Of a stretch of 64,000 nucleotides of DNA, positions 35,416 to 44,239 are shown in pieces. Location of the stretch: NCBI GenBank assembly GCA_038889235.1, contig JAWAHN010000001.1:654499-718498 (forward strand), in the 5' to 3' direction. Each line of letters begins with the position of its first letter. Position 1 is the first letter of the stretch. Source of the DNA: Candidatus Jordarchaeales archaeon. Its GTDB lineage: Archaea; Asgardarchaeota; Jordiarchaeia; Jordiarchaeales; Freyrarchaeaceae. A program made the position numbers and the translations under genes. The notes under the pieces were generated by a model, which saw nothing but the letters and a program-made list of their open reading frames with translations, was not told the origin of the DNA and searched no databases.

Positions 35416-38400
35416 CCGAGAAGGTTGTGTCACTTATTGCTAGTAGGCTTGGACTTAAAGATAATGAAGCCAGGGTCTATGAAATACTTCTTTCTTATAG
35501 GGTTCTTACAGCAGGAGAGATATCGTACTACACGTCTTTTCCAATATCCGAAGTTAATGCAATTCTCCACTCTCTCATAAACAAGGGGTTAGTTATTCGT
35601 ATACCGGGAGTTGTCGAAAAATACATGCTCATTACTCCTTTTAAGGTGTTTTTCGAGACTGCTGGTGAGACTTCGAAAGTTGCTAGAGGAGTAGAGGAGA
35701 GACTGGAGAAGTACTCGGAAGTTATTAAAACAGACTTGGGAAGCTTCATTGAAAGTTTTAAGTCCAAACTAGAAAGTTTTGTGAGCAGAGAAACGCAGAA
35801 TATAAAAAGTAAAGCCGGTGAGACTAGTGCTCTCTTGGAAGCGCTGACTACACAAGAAAAGGCGAAATTGGGTGACGCAGCAAAAGACGTAGATTCTTGC
35901 TTCGAAGTAGAGTTAGAAACACATAGAAAACTTAGTGAAGATTTATTGGCCAACTTTAGAGGTGAAGTAGAAAAGAAAATAGAAGATTCCTTAAAAAAAG
36001 TAGAGGGCTCTGTCAAACAGAGCGCGGTAAAAGCGTTGAGCGCCTTTACATCCACTATGGGTGACTTGAGCGCTCAGTTAGGGAGTTTTGAAAAGAAGAT
36101 ATTAAACGAGATTACCGTGATATCGAAGGAAGTTGACTCGCTTCCGGAAAAAATTGCTGAAAAAATAACTGATGCCAAGAAAGAGTTCGATACTAAAGTA
36201 AGAAACGTTTTAGAGAGTTCCAAAGAGCAAACTTCGAGTGTTGTAAACGCGTTAAAAAATGAGATTAACGAGCATGTGAAGGCTGTGGAAAGGCTTACGT
36301 TTGAAAGCATTAGAAGGGACGCCTTAAAGTTGAGGGAGCATGTTGAAAAAATAGGACGAGAGCTAGAGACGTTTATAAATGATTCGACGTCAAATACCGC
36401 GAAAAGCGTTTCATCCATTTACACGGCGGTTTCAAAACCTCTTCGATCCTTAAAGGTAGAGTATGAAAGAGAGATGCAAAAAATTTTAGAACAGATGGGT
36501 AGACTCACGGATAGCAGCGTTCGCCGTTTTTCTTCGATTATTGATGAAACGAAAACTAAAGTGGCTGAGCAGATTAAGTCATACGTTGAACTCCAAAAGG
36601 ATGTTTTAGACGAATTTAAGTCAAAAATAGATGGACATATATTATCCAGTATTAAAGAGTTCAGTACGGCTTCTTCTTCGATAAAGGAGCGTTTCAAAGA
36701 AGTTGTAATGGAGGAGAAAAGTACTACAAGTAAAGTTTTTGAGTGGACAAGAGAGGTGGTTAAGTCACTTATTCTGGAGCACACTGACGTGGTAAAGAGC
36801 ACTTTAAGGGAGATTGAAAAGAAACTTCACGACGCATTGATCATGGAAAGTGAAAGTGAGGAAAAAGATTACTCCAAATTCAAAGACACATTCTCTTCCA
36901 TGCTGGAAGTTTCTAAGCGAGAAATACTGGAAGTAGCAAAAGTAACGTCTAGAAGCGTGCTCAGAGAGATACATACTCAGACGGATGTAATTATAAGTGA
37001 ACTGAGAAAGTTAAGGGAGAAAGTTTTCGAAAATATTAAGGAAGAATTGAGGAAAATCAAGTGGGAGGCTGAGGAGGCAAGGAGGAGCGTTGAAAGGCTT
37101 CTATCTCAACGTGTCGCATACATGGAGGAACAAGCTGAGCTCATGAGGCAACGATTAGACGAAACAATCAAAAAGAAGCTCGAGGAGATAAACTCCAATT
37201 TTGGAGTTATAAGGGCAGGATTTCTTGAAGTGATGGACGGAATATTGGCTAGGTTTGCCGAAATTGTGGAAGAAACCAAGAACAGTTTTTCGCTATCAAT
37301 TAATTCTCAATTCTCTTTCTTTAAGGAGAGCCTCGAGAAACTTGACCTAGCGCTCACAGAAGAACTGAAACAGCAAGTGGAAGCCGCCAAAGCGGAGGCC
37401 AACGAGTTTCTCTTAAGTTTTTCGAAAGAGTTGGAGGGAAGAATCCTAAAGGTGGAGGAGCTCACGAAGCAAATCATCGATAACATAGAGGGCACATTTA
37501 AAAAGCAGGAGAAGATTAGTAGGAACCTTAGAAACACAGTTTCGTCTTACTTTGTCCAAGAGTTGAGACGATACATAGATGCGTTCTCTAATACTACCCT
37601 ACTGCTTAACGAGCGTTTGACTTCGCTCTTAGATGCGAGAATAAAAACCCTGGAAAGACTTAGAAGCAGGCTCGAAAAGGAAATTTCATCTTTAATTGCT
37701 AGCAAAGAGGAGCTAATAGAGGAGAAAAATGCCAGTTTAAGAGACACAGTGGATGCGCACATTTCGGAGAGATACAAAGAGTATACAGAGTTGCTGGAAA
37801 ACACTATTAGGGAAATTGAAAAGATGCTTTACGAGCATGTAGAGCGATTCAAAGGTCACATGGAGGAGGTTTCAAGGAAGCTGGCAGAAACCGTCAGGGA
37901 AACTCTGGGAAAGATATCTAAGATTTCCGATAGTAGCACAAGGGAGTTGGCGGCTTTGCTGAGCGTTGAACAAGAAACCGTTGTTAACGAAACGAAAAAT
38001 TTGATTGAGGAAGCAAATAAGACATTTGAACAATATGTTAGAGCTCTGAGAAATAGCATTGCAACTTGTCTAGATAATTTAGTGGAAGAAGTGGCGAAAC
38101 AGATAGAGAGCCTGAAAGATAAAAGGGATTATCTTGCGACAGCATTGAAAGGCAGTATGATAGCGAGTATTGAACAATTTGAAACTACACTTAAAGAATT
38201 AGAGAGCGATTTAACTTTAGGCATGGAAGGTGAATTAAAGAAAGTTGATTCATTGACTGCACAGCTAGAAGTAAGGTTGCAATCTTTGCTTGATAAGCTG
38301 AAAAGTGACGGATGGGCATATTCGGATTACTTACTAGAAGAAAGCGCAAATATACTTAAGAGAAGCGCTGAAAGTGTGAGAACTATTCTGGAGTCTGCAA

Positions 38401-39338
38401 GTCGAAAAATTACTGAAATCATAGTGGAAGACAAAAAGGTTTTGGGTTCGAAGACTGATGAAGCAAGAAACTTGATTGAAGGAATAACGAAGGAGACAAT
38501 AGAAGAAATTGAGAGCGCGGCGCGTAGAATACATGACGAGATAACTATTCTCGTAAGTAGGTATCGTGAAGAGACGGAAAAAATTATGCATGAAACCAGG
38601 AAGCGCATAGTTAGTGAGTTTAAAAGATGCGTTGAAAAACAAGAGAAGGACGTTGAGGATGTTAGCCGCAACATAACGGAAATGCTTGCCCAGTTAGTGG
38701 AGAGCTACGAAAAAATGCTGAAGGAGTTCAGCAACGATTTGTCGGTTCATGTAAGCGAGTTCTACAAGAGAGTGGTTGAGAACGTAAGAGGAACAACGGA
38801 TACTCTATGTGAAAGCATCAGAAAGTTGCTAGAGGAGTTAAAGTATACTGAGGAAATTATGCAACTAACGTGGAGCGAAGTAACAAAAGCGCCTTTGGCT
38901 TTAGAAAAAACCTCGTTCGTAGTGACACGAGAAGCGGCGCGCGTACGAGTAAAGGACATGGTGGCACGGGCTAAAAAGTCACTAGTAGTTGTGGCTCCTA
39001 ACCTGGAGGAGCTCCCGGTGCAGGAAATACTAGAATTGAAGCCTTCGGTAAGAGTATATCTGTTTACAGATTTCGAATTACCAAGGCAAATTGACACGTT
39101 GAGGAGTTTGGTGAGTAAAAGTGGTGTGCGTTTGTGGAGAAGAGAAGAAAAGGAATTTTTCATATGTCTGCGAGACGATGAAGAAATGTTTATCGCTCCA
39201 GTGTCAAAAGAGGAGCCTTTAGTAGCTGTGGTGAGTGAAGAACAAAGTTACATCGAAGCGTATAAACGTTCACTGCTACCTCTCATTAGGTCAACGTCCA
39301 AAGAAGTGAGATTGGAAGATATACAGAGCGCCAAGTGA
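35412..39338 (+). CDS. giant coiled-coil protein with TrmB-like ends
   Basis: A 1308-residue protein. Residues about 1-75 are a winged helix of the TrmB type (LGLKDNEARVYEILLSYRVLTAGEIS, VNAILHSLINKGLVIRIPG). Residues about 95-1150 are almost pure coiled coil, rich in E/K/S with few prolines. The last 150 (RVKDMVARAKKSLVVVAPNLEELP, VRVYLFTDF, EMFIAPVSKE) resemble the PLD-like effector domain that follows the short coiled coil of TrmB regulators. So the architecture is a TrmB-like protein with a hugely lengthened coil. No ATPase site is present, so it is not SMC. TTG start with GAGGGGGG upstream. Confidence 0.7.
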   Translation: MTEKVVSLIASRLGLKDNEARVYEILLSYRVLTAGEISYYTSFPISEVNAILHSLINKGLVIRIPGVVEKYMLITPFKVFFETAGETSKVARGVEERLEKYSEVIKTDLGSFIESFKSKLESFVSRETQNIKSKAGETSALLEALTTQEKAKLGDAAKDVDSCFEVELETHRKLSEDLLANFRGEVEKKIEDSLKKVEGSVKQSAVKALSAFTSTMGDLSAQLGSFEKKILNEITVISKEVDSLPEKIAEKITDAKKEFDTKVRNVLESSKEQTSSVVNALKNEINEHVKAVERLTFESIRRDALKLREHVEKIGRELETFINDSTSNTAKSVSSIYTAVSKPLRSLKVEYEREMQKILEQMGRLTDSSVRRFSSIIDETKTKVAEQIKSYVELQKDVLDEFKSKIDGHILSSIKEFSTASSSIKERFKEVVMEEKSTTSKVFEWTREVVKSLILEHTDVVKSTLREIEKKLHDALIMESESEEKDYSKFKDTFSSMLEVSKREILEVAKVTSRSVLREIHTQTDVIISELRKLREKVFENIKEELRKIKWEAEEARRSVERLLSQRVAYMEEQAELMRQRLDETIKKKLEEINSNFGVIRAGFLEVMDGILARFAEIVEETKNSFSLSINSQFSFFKESLEKLDLALTEELKQQVEAAKAEANEFLLSFSKELEGRILKVEELTKQIIDNIEGTFKKQEKISRNLRNTVSSYFVQELRRYIDAFSNTTLLLNERLTSLLDARIKTLERLRSRLEKEISSLIASKEELIEEKNASLRDTVDAHISERYKEYTELLENTIREIEKMLYEHVERFKGHMEEVSRKLAETVRETLGKISKISDSSTRELAALLSVEQETVVNETKNLIEEANKTFEQYVRALRNSIATCLDNLVEEVAKQIESLKDKRDYLATALKGSMIASIEQFETTLKELESDLTLGMEGELKKVDSLTAQLEVRLQSLLDKLKSDGWAYSDYLLEESANILKRSAESVRTILESASRKITEIIVEDKKVLGSKTDEARNLIEGITKETIEEIESAARRIHDEITILVSRYREETEKIMHETRKRIVSEFKRCVEKQEKDVEDVSRNITEMLAQLVESYEKMLKEFSNDLSVHVSEFYKRVVENVRGTTDTLCESIRKLLEELKYTEEIMQLTWSEVTKAPLALEKTSFVVTREAARVRVKDMVARAKKSLVVVAPNLEELPVQEILELKPSVRVYLFTDFELPRQIDTLRSLVSKSGVRLWRREEKEFFICLRDDEEMFIAPVSKEEPLVAVVSEEQSYIEAYKRSLLPLIRSTSKEVRLEDIQSAK

Positions 39339-39441
39339 GTAAGAGTGGATATTTCGTTCATCATACTCGGCCTTATAAGATGCAATGCTTCTAGAGATGA
39401 AACGAAGTAAAAGGGCAGAAAAGAGAGCTAGGTAGATCTCA

Positions 39442-39789
39442 ATGATAAAGTGGGAGACTCCAAGTGATGAAGAGGCACTAAGAGAGGTCGAGACGCTTAA
39501 GAAGTTCGTGAAAGGTGACTATGTGAAAATAGCAATACTAGAGCAGCTTATCAAGGGTGGTTGGTGTACTTTAAGCGAGTTGTGTAGAGCGGCGAAGGTG
39601 TACGATAGGTATGTTGGACAGGTAAGGGTAGCAACCATTTTGCAATACCTAGAAAGCATAACTAGGGGGCTTCTAGAGAGGGATGAAGGAGATTTTTGCG
39701 TGAGGTGGAGGATTAAGCCTGAAAGGAAAAAGATAATTGAAAAATGGATTGAAGAAATCAAATCCGCACCTTACCGTAAAAGCTTCTGA
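39442..39789 (+). CDS. small winged-helix-like protein
   Basis: A 115-residue soluble protein. The core VKIAILEQLIKGGWCTLSELCRAAKVYDRYVGQVRV followed by ILQYLESITRGLLERDEGDFCVRWRI has the helix-helix-turn-helix-wing pattern of archaeal DNA-binding domains. No effector domain. Lies about 100 bases after the giant coiled-coil gene in the same direction, so possibly its co-expressed partner. Confidence 0.6.
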   Translation: MIKWETPSDEEALREVETLKKFVKGDYVKIAILEQLIKGGWCTLSELCRAAKVYDRYVGQVRVATILQYLESITRGLLERDEGDFCVRWRIKPERKKIIEKWIEEIKSAPYRKSF

Positions 39790-39795
39790 AAATTT

Positions 39796-40407
39796 TTAAT
39801 CCACTTTTAATTCCTCAATGCTATTTTTGGTTATCTTAAATATCTGGATGGGGCCTCCTGACGCCGTATCGCGTGATCTGGCCGCTTTTATTGCTCGTTC
39901 GGCTAAAGCGACCGCTTCATCTACGGTTATGCCTTCTTTGTATTCGTCTTCTAAAACTCCAAATGCTATTACTGAGCCGGACCCCGTTGCACCGAACTTA
40001 TCTTCTTCTATTATGCTCCCTAAGGGGTCTAGGGTGAATATGTGGGGGCCTGTGTCGTCCACCCCACCTAAGATTAACATGCTGACATATGGGAAGAGCC
40101 TGTTTTGGAAGAGGATTAATGATGCGAGGCGGGCTGCGGCTTTAACAGAAACATCCCTTTTGAGCTCTAGCTTCAAGAGTGCAAGGTTTGCTTTTAGCAC
40201 ATCCACGACATGCTGGCAGTCTGCAACGGAGCCACTTATCGTTACTGCAATTCTATCTGCAATTTTGAATATCTTTGGAGCAGAAGTGCTTGCAATAATA
40301 TTCCCCATTGTTGCTTGAGATTCCGTCGCGAGCACAACGCCATCTTTGCATACAATTCCGACGGTTGTCGTACCACTCATAAAAACTTTTGAATTATCTC
40401 GTTGCAT
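39796..40407 (-). CDS. psmB: 20S proteasome beta subunit
   Basis: A 203-residue catalytic proteasome subunit, N-terminal nucleophile family. A 12-residue propeptide ending MSG precedes the active-site threonine (residue 13, in TTTVGIVCKDGVVLATE). The catalytic Asp and Lys are seen in the GIVCKDGVV (Asp) and SAPKIFKIADRIAVTISG (Lys) regions, and GSGSVIAFGVLE is also present. An active subunit. A second beta or the alpha subunit is not in the window. Confidence 0.96.
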   Translation of the reverse strand: MQRDNSKVFMSGTTTVGIVCKDGVVLATESQATMGNIIASTSAPKIFKIADRIAVTISGSVADCQHVVDVLKANLALLKLELKRDVSVKAAARLASLILFQNRLFPYVSMLILGGVDDTGPHIFTLDPLGSIIEEDKFGATGSGSVIAFGVLEDEYKEGITVDEAVALAERAIKAARSRDTASGGPIQIFKITKNSIEELKVD

Positions 40408-40540
40408 GGGGACCCCCTTCGCCTTCCCTTCATTGAACTTAAAGCATTAAGTCCAAAGAATAAATGAAGGTATATAAACTCTTCTTCATCAGTACAGTAA
40501 CCAAGAAATGTAGTTTATAAAGTAAATTTACAGGATGTTT

Positions 40541-40631
40541 TGGTGGGCGGGCCAGGATTTGAACCTGGGACCTCCACGGTGTCAACTTCGCCCTTTCTGT
40601 GTGGCGTCATAACCAGCTAGACTACCCGCCC
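40541..40631 (-). tRNA. tRNA-Val (anticodon GAC), one intron
   Basis: On the minus strand, exons 40631-40601 and 40586-40541 give acceptor GGGCGGG/CCCGCCC, anticodon stem CCACG/CGTGG around TTGACAC, T stem CCAGG/CCTGG around TTCAAAT, A discriminator and encoded CCA. The single 14-nt intron (40587-40600) interrupts the anticodon stem after position 30; CGCC/GGCG forms the central helix and 3-base bulges contain both cut sites. Confidence 0.94.
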
Positions 40632-40649
40632 ACAAGTGTAAAATGTGAT

Positions 40650-40788
40650 TGGTGGACCCCGCGGGACTTATTCAGCTTTTTGTGAGCCTTTGAATTCGCG
40701 GCCTCCTGGGCTCCCGCGGCCTCCGCGATGCCGACGCGCCTCCTTTTCGGAGGAAACGCGGTGCTCTACCAGGCTGAGCTAGGGGCCC
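40650..40788 (-). tRNA. tRNA-Ala (anticodon GGC), three introns
   Basis: On the minus strand, exons 40788-40755, 40732-40713, 40694-40690 and 40667-40650 give acceptor GGGCCCC/GGGGTCC with the G3-U70 wobble pair that marks alanine tRNA, anticodon stem CCGCG/CGCGG around TTGGCAT, T stem GCGGG/CCCGC around TTCAAGT, A discriminator and CCA. Introns: 40733-40754 (22 nt, after U33; CGCG/CGCG with CCTCC/GGAGG inner stem), 40695-40712 (18 nt; CGCG/CGCG), 40668-40689 (22 nt). The third exon is only five bases. Confidence 0.93.
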
Positions 40789-41060
40789 ACCGTGATTGAG
40801 AAAATAATTGAGGGCATTTAAGTATTTTTCGGGGGGATTTGAGGACAAGATAACTATTGGAAAGGTCTTGGAAGTGATTTCGCCTTTGGATTGAATGATT
40901 GATTTTTACAAGCTTTTTATGCCTTTTTAACTACAGTTGATGCTTAGTAATAGGGGGGCGGTAACAAACGTGCAATATCATCTTTAGCTACTTGAGAATT
41001 TAAAATGACAACTTTGTTGGTGTTTAAATATGAAAGATGAAGCTTTGATTGTGGTGGTTG

Positions 41061-41423
41061 ATGGAAGGTACAAGTCCCTTTTACTGGTGGATTGTGAATC
41101 CAGGGACAAACCTTCTACTATCGTTCATTTTCTCGTTCCTATCTTTTGTTGGAACAATATGTTTCATAGCTAATATTGTTTTTCTTTCGATAAGCGAGAG
41201 GAACAGGGGTAGATACGTTATTGGCGCAATTTTCTCCTTAATAGTCATAGGATGCTGTTTGAAATGGGAGTGGTTCTTAGTTTCTATCGGAAATTTGGCG
41301 AGTATGCTAGCTAGCGGGATAGGGAATATAATAAACCAAGCAATCTATTACTGGTACTTGTATAGTTTTGGAGAGAAAATGAATGAAAGCTTGTTTTTCG
41401 GACCGTTGATTCACCGTTTGTGA
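41061..41423 (+). CDS. small membrane protein, function unknown
   Basis: About 120 residues with three hydrophobic helices (about 20-45, 55-75, 80-105) and Trp-rich ends (SPFYWWIVNPG, KWEWFLVS). No known family. Starts at ATG 41061 or, less likely, TTG 41049. Isolated between the tRNA-Ala gene and a convergent small gene; coding status rests on length and sensible hydrophobic pattern only. Confidence 0.5.
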   Translation: MEGTSPFYWWIVNPGTNLLLSFIFSFLSFVGTICFIANIVFLSISERNRGRYVIGAIFSLIVIGCCLKWEWFLVSIGNLASMLASGIGNIINQAIYYWYLYSFGEKMNESLFFGPLIHRL

Positions 41424-41435
41424 AATCTTGGTTTT

Positions 41436-41699
41436 TTATTTGTTTTTAAGAGTGTATATCTCGTTGTCTACAAGTATGTAGAATGTGTAATCGTAGAGGA
41501 TTATTGGTTTTCTGAAAAGAAATGCAAGTTTAAGAAAGTTTGAAACTTGCGCTTCTCCTTTAAATATTATTTCAGAGCATGTCTGTCTGTTGAGCTTGAA
41601 CTCGTCTGGAACTATTATTGGAACTTTTTCCTCTTTTGCCTTAACCTTTACCCGTTCTACAAACTCTGTTTTTTCAACATCTTCTCCAAAAATCGGCAT
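41436..41699 (-). CDS. hypothetical protein, 87 residues
   Basis: A small soluble protein (MPIFGEDVEKTEFVERVKVK...) with an alpha-beta pattern: a strand VPIIVPDEF, a helix FLKLAFLFRK and a final hairpin PIILYDYTFYILVDNEIYTL. No recognised family. AGGAGGAAA precedes the ATG, supporting expression. Confidence 0.5.
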   Translation of the reverse strand: MPIFGEDVEKTEFVERVKVKAKEEKVPIIVPDEFKLNRQTCSEIIFKGEAQVSNFLKLAFLFRKPIILYDYTFYILVDNEIYTLKNK

Positions 41700-41963
41700 T
41701 ACTTTCCTCCTCCTGAAGGGGTATACATTGAAGAGAGGACGCCAGATAACTACCTATAGTTATACTAGAAACTCTAAGAGCACGTGAAATTTTTAATATT
41801 TTCCCTTAATAGGCAAGGAACACAATTTAATGTGAAACGACAGTGAAAAACGTGAAAAAAGTGTGTTACGAATCTTTAAGTAAAAGTCTTCTTGTCTTCA
41901 GCTAGATACATTTTTAAGGAAGCGTTCTCGGTTTGGTAACCTAGATTTCCTGGAGTCGCGGCG

Positions 41964-42683
41964 GTGAGAGATGTGGCTCAGAGCAGCGATGTTATTTCGA
42001 AAGGAGATTTCGTTCTCGTCGATTTAACCGGACGCGTAAAAGACGGAGAAATTTTTGAAACTACGTTGAAAGATGTTGCTGAAAAAGAGGGAATTTATGA
42101 CGAAAACGAGGTTTATGAGCCACGATTAGTCGTTGTAGGTGAAAATTGGGTTTTCCCCGAGATTGACAGCACTCTAGAGTCTATGAAAATCGGTGAAACG
42201 AAAACCGTTGAAATAAAGAATGCATTTGGAGAGTGGAAGCGAGAGAATGTTAAATCCTTCTCTGTTAAAGAATTTTTAAAGAACAACATAAATCCAAAGC
42301 CAGGTATGCGTGTCAGAATAGGAGGAAGACTGGCAACCATAAAGAAAGTAGGAGGAGGAAGGGTTAGAGTTGACATGAATCATCCGTACGCCGGCAAAAC
42401 GATAGTCTATGAAGTTTCGGTAGTAAAGAAAATCACTGATAACAATGAGAAGATTAAGGCGCTGATTAAGAGAAGAATGCCAAAAATACCCCTTGAAAAA
42501 GTGAAAATTGAGGTAGGAAGTGAGGGAAAGTCTATTACGATAGAAATACCTAAAGAGACGTTTTTTGTCGATGGAGTGCAATTCGTTAAATTCGGGTTGG
42601 CGAGAGACTTAAAAAAGTACATTGGTTTTGAGGAAGTGATATTTATCGAGAGGTATAGTGAAGAACTACTCAGCGGGTCTTAG
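41964..42683 (+). CDS. FKBP-type peptidyl-prolyl cis-trans isomerase
   Basis: A 239-residue archaeal long-type FKBP, a folding helper that isomerises X-Pro bonds. The FKBP domain begins GDFVLVDLTGRVKDGEIFETT, continues with the LVVVGENWVFPEIDSTLESMKIGE signature and is interrupted by the insert-in-flap domain (about 95-145; KPGMRVRIGGRLATIKKVGGGRVRVDMNHP, ending in the conserved NHPYAGKT). A C-terminal extension of about 80 residues follows, as in other archaeal large FKBPs. GTG start. Confidence 0.93.
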   Translation: MRDVAQSSDVISKGDFVLVDLTGRVKDGEIFETTLKDVAEKEGIYDENEVYEPRLVVVGENWVFPEIDSTLESMKIGETKTVEIKNAFGEWKRENVKSFSVKEFLKNNINPKPGMRVRIGGRLATIKKVGGGRVRVDMNHPYAGKTIVYEVSVVKKITDNNEKIKALIKRRMPKIPLEKVKIEVGSEGKSITIEIPKETFFVDGVQFVKFGLARDLKKYIGFEEVIFIERYSEELLSGS

Positions 42684-43115
42684 AAGCACGACTTTCATAC
42701 TTTTTCCCATTGGACAAACAATATTTCCATTTACTTCTTCTACAATACAACGGTCTCCAGGTTTTAACGCGCTTGGCTTACAAACATCGATATTTGTACA
42801 ATTGTATGCGCATTCAACATCCCTATAAACTATTGTAGCACCTTTTACGGCTTGCTTTGGTTCAAGAGCCGCTGGGACCACAGAGAGGATAACTTCAACA
42901 GCCCTAACACCGTTTTCATGAAGAGTGCAAGGGTGAGTTAATTCGCGCACATTAACGACTTCGTAAATTCGACCTGGTTCCAAGTTTTCTATGCACACTT
43001 TTTTAAGCTGACAAGAATTGCATGGCTCTGCAGAACCATAATGAACAAATCTAAACCCAATTTTAGCTTGCATGGAACCCACAAGTGTCAAAAAGCGACG
43101 AGGCACTAGGAACAC
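42666..43115 (-). CDS. UPF0179 family protein
   Basis: A 149-residue archaeal protein of unknown function with conserved cysteines: EPCNSCQLKKVC (about 30-41), HPCTLHENGVRAVEV, VECAYNCTNIDVC (about 100-112) and NIVCPMGKSMKVV. The Cys arrangement suggests a metal or iron-sulfur site, not demonstrated. Five bases upstream of its start codon is the end of egsA in the same direction, so probably co-transcribed. Overlaps the FKBP end tail-to-tail. Confidence 0.88.
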   Translation of the reverse strand: MFLVPRRFLTLVGSMQAKIGFRFVHYGSAEPCNSCQLKKVCIENLEPGRIYEVVNVRELTHPCTLHENGVRAVEVILSVVPAALEPKQAVKGATIVYRDVECAYNCTNIDVCKPSALKPGDRCIVEEVNGNIVCPMGKSMKVVLLRPAE

Positions 43116-43120
43116 CCCAC

Positions 43121-44239
43121 TTAAGTTATTACGCCAGTTATTGTTGCAAGTCTTATAGCAGCTTCTCTATCTATACCTTTTTCCCCAAGAATAGTGTATC
43201 TTTCCGGCCTTATCTTATGCGCGATACATAGAGCTTCAATTATATATTCTGCGTCTATACCTAATTCTTTCGCCGTCACAGGAGCGCCTATAGTTTTCAG
43301 TGCGTCTCTAATCGCCTGCCAGTCACCCCCATGGAGGTACATCATCATTATCGCTCCTACCCCGCATTGTTCTCCGTGGAGAGCAGGTTTTGGAGCAATC
43401 ATATCCAACGCATGGCTGAACATGTGCTCCGCACCACTAGTTGGACGACTGCTGCCGGCAATTCCCATGCTGACGCCACTGCTTATCAAGGCTTCTATGA
43501 CTGTTCTAAGGCTATTCTCAGTTCGTCGAGCAATAAGATGAGCATTTTGAAGGATAAGCTCACCGCTAAGTTTCGCAAGTGAGGCAGCATACTCGCCAAA
43601 ATACTCGTTCCTTAACTTATACGCCAGCTCCCAATCTTTAACCGAAGTTATATTTGCAATAACATCGCCGCAGCCGGCAGCCGTTAACCTATACGGTGAG
43701 CTCCCTATTATGTTAGTATCGGCAATTATGGCAATAGGTGTTGCCGCTTCGAGAGAATGAGGTATACCTGTGTCCTTGATGCTTGCTCTAGGGGAAGCTA
43801 TCCCATCGTGAGAAGCGGCTGTTGGAACACTTATGAATGGCAGTCCTTCAAGGTGTGCAGAGAGCTTAGCTACATCTATGCTCTTCCCACCTCCCACACC
43901 TATTATTAACTGAGGCCTAACTTTCTTAGATATTGCCCTAACTTTTTCAACTTCCTTCATTGTGGATTCTTCTATAATTACAATTTGGCTCGAAATTTTT
44001 GCATCATAAAGCGAGGTGGAGACTTTTTCGCCTGCTATTTTACTAGTTTTTGGACCAGAAACGATAAGAGCAGATCCCATTAATCCGAGCTTCTTACAAA
44101 CGTCTCCAACCATGTATATGACGTCGCGTCCAACAACGATTTTCCTCGGAAGTTCCATTTTGTGAACTGGCAGGCGAACTTGAAGAACAGTCAAAGCGTC
44201 ATCAACACCTCTAAGATGTTTAGAGAAAAATAGAGTCAT
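43121..44239 (-). CDS. egsA: sn-glycerol-1-phosphate dehydrogenase
   Basis: Reduces dihydroxyacetone phosphate to sn-glycerol-1-phosphate, the backbone of archaeal ether lipids. The NAD(P)-binding GVGGGKSIDVAK, the SVPTAASHDGIASPRAS loop, and zinc ligands in SGAEHMFSHALD and HGEQCGVG are present. Family proteins begin near MELPRKIVVG (ATG at 44158). Since a TATA-like TATTAAAAG sits just before 44239, translation may really begin at TTG 44194 (GAGGTG upstream) or ATG 44158. UPF0179 follows. Confidence 0.94.
   Translation of the reverse strand: MTLFFSKHLRGVDDALTVLQVRLPVHKMELPRKIVVGRDVIYMVGDVCKKLGLMGSALIVSGPKTSKIAGEKVSTSLYDAKISSQIVIIEESTMKEVEKVRAISKKVRPQLIIGVGGGKSIDVAKLSAHLEGLPFISVPTAASHDGIASPRASIKDTGIPHSLEAATPIAIIADTNIIGSSPYRLTAAGCGDVIANITSVKDWELAYKLRNEYFGEYAASLAKLSGELILQNAHLIARRTENSLRTVIEALISSGVSMGIAGSSRPTSGAEHMFSHALDMIAPKPALHGEQCGVGAIMMMYLHGGDWQAIRDALKTIGAPVTAKELGIDAEYIIEALCIAHKIRPERYTILGEKGIDREAAIRLATITGVIT

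Noticed and set aside
41800-41900. Repeated GTGAAA words before the FKBP gene
   Set aside because: Several copies occur (near 41786, 41832, 41843 and 41852), but spacing is irregular and the words are short and common in AT-rich DNA; no operator can be claimed.
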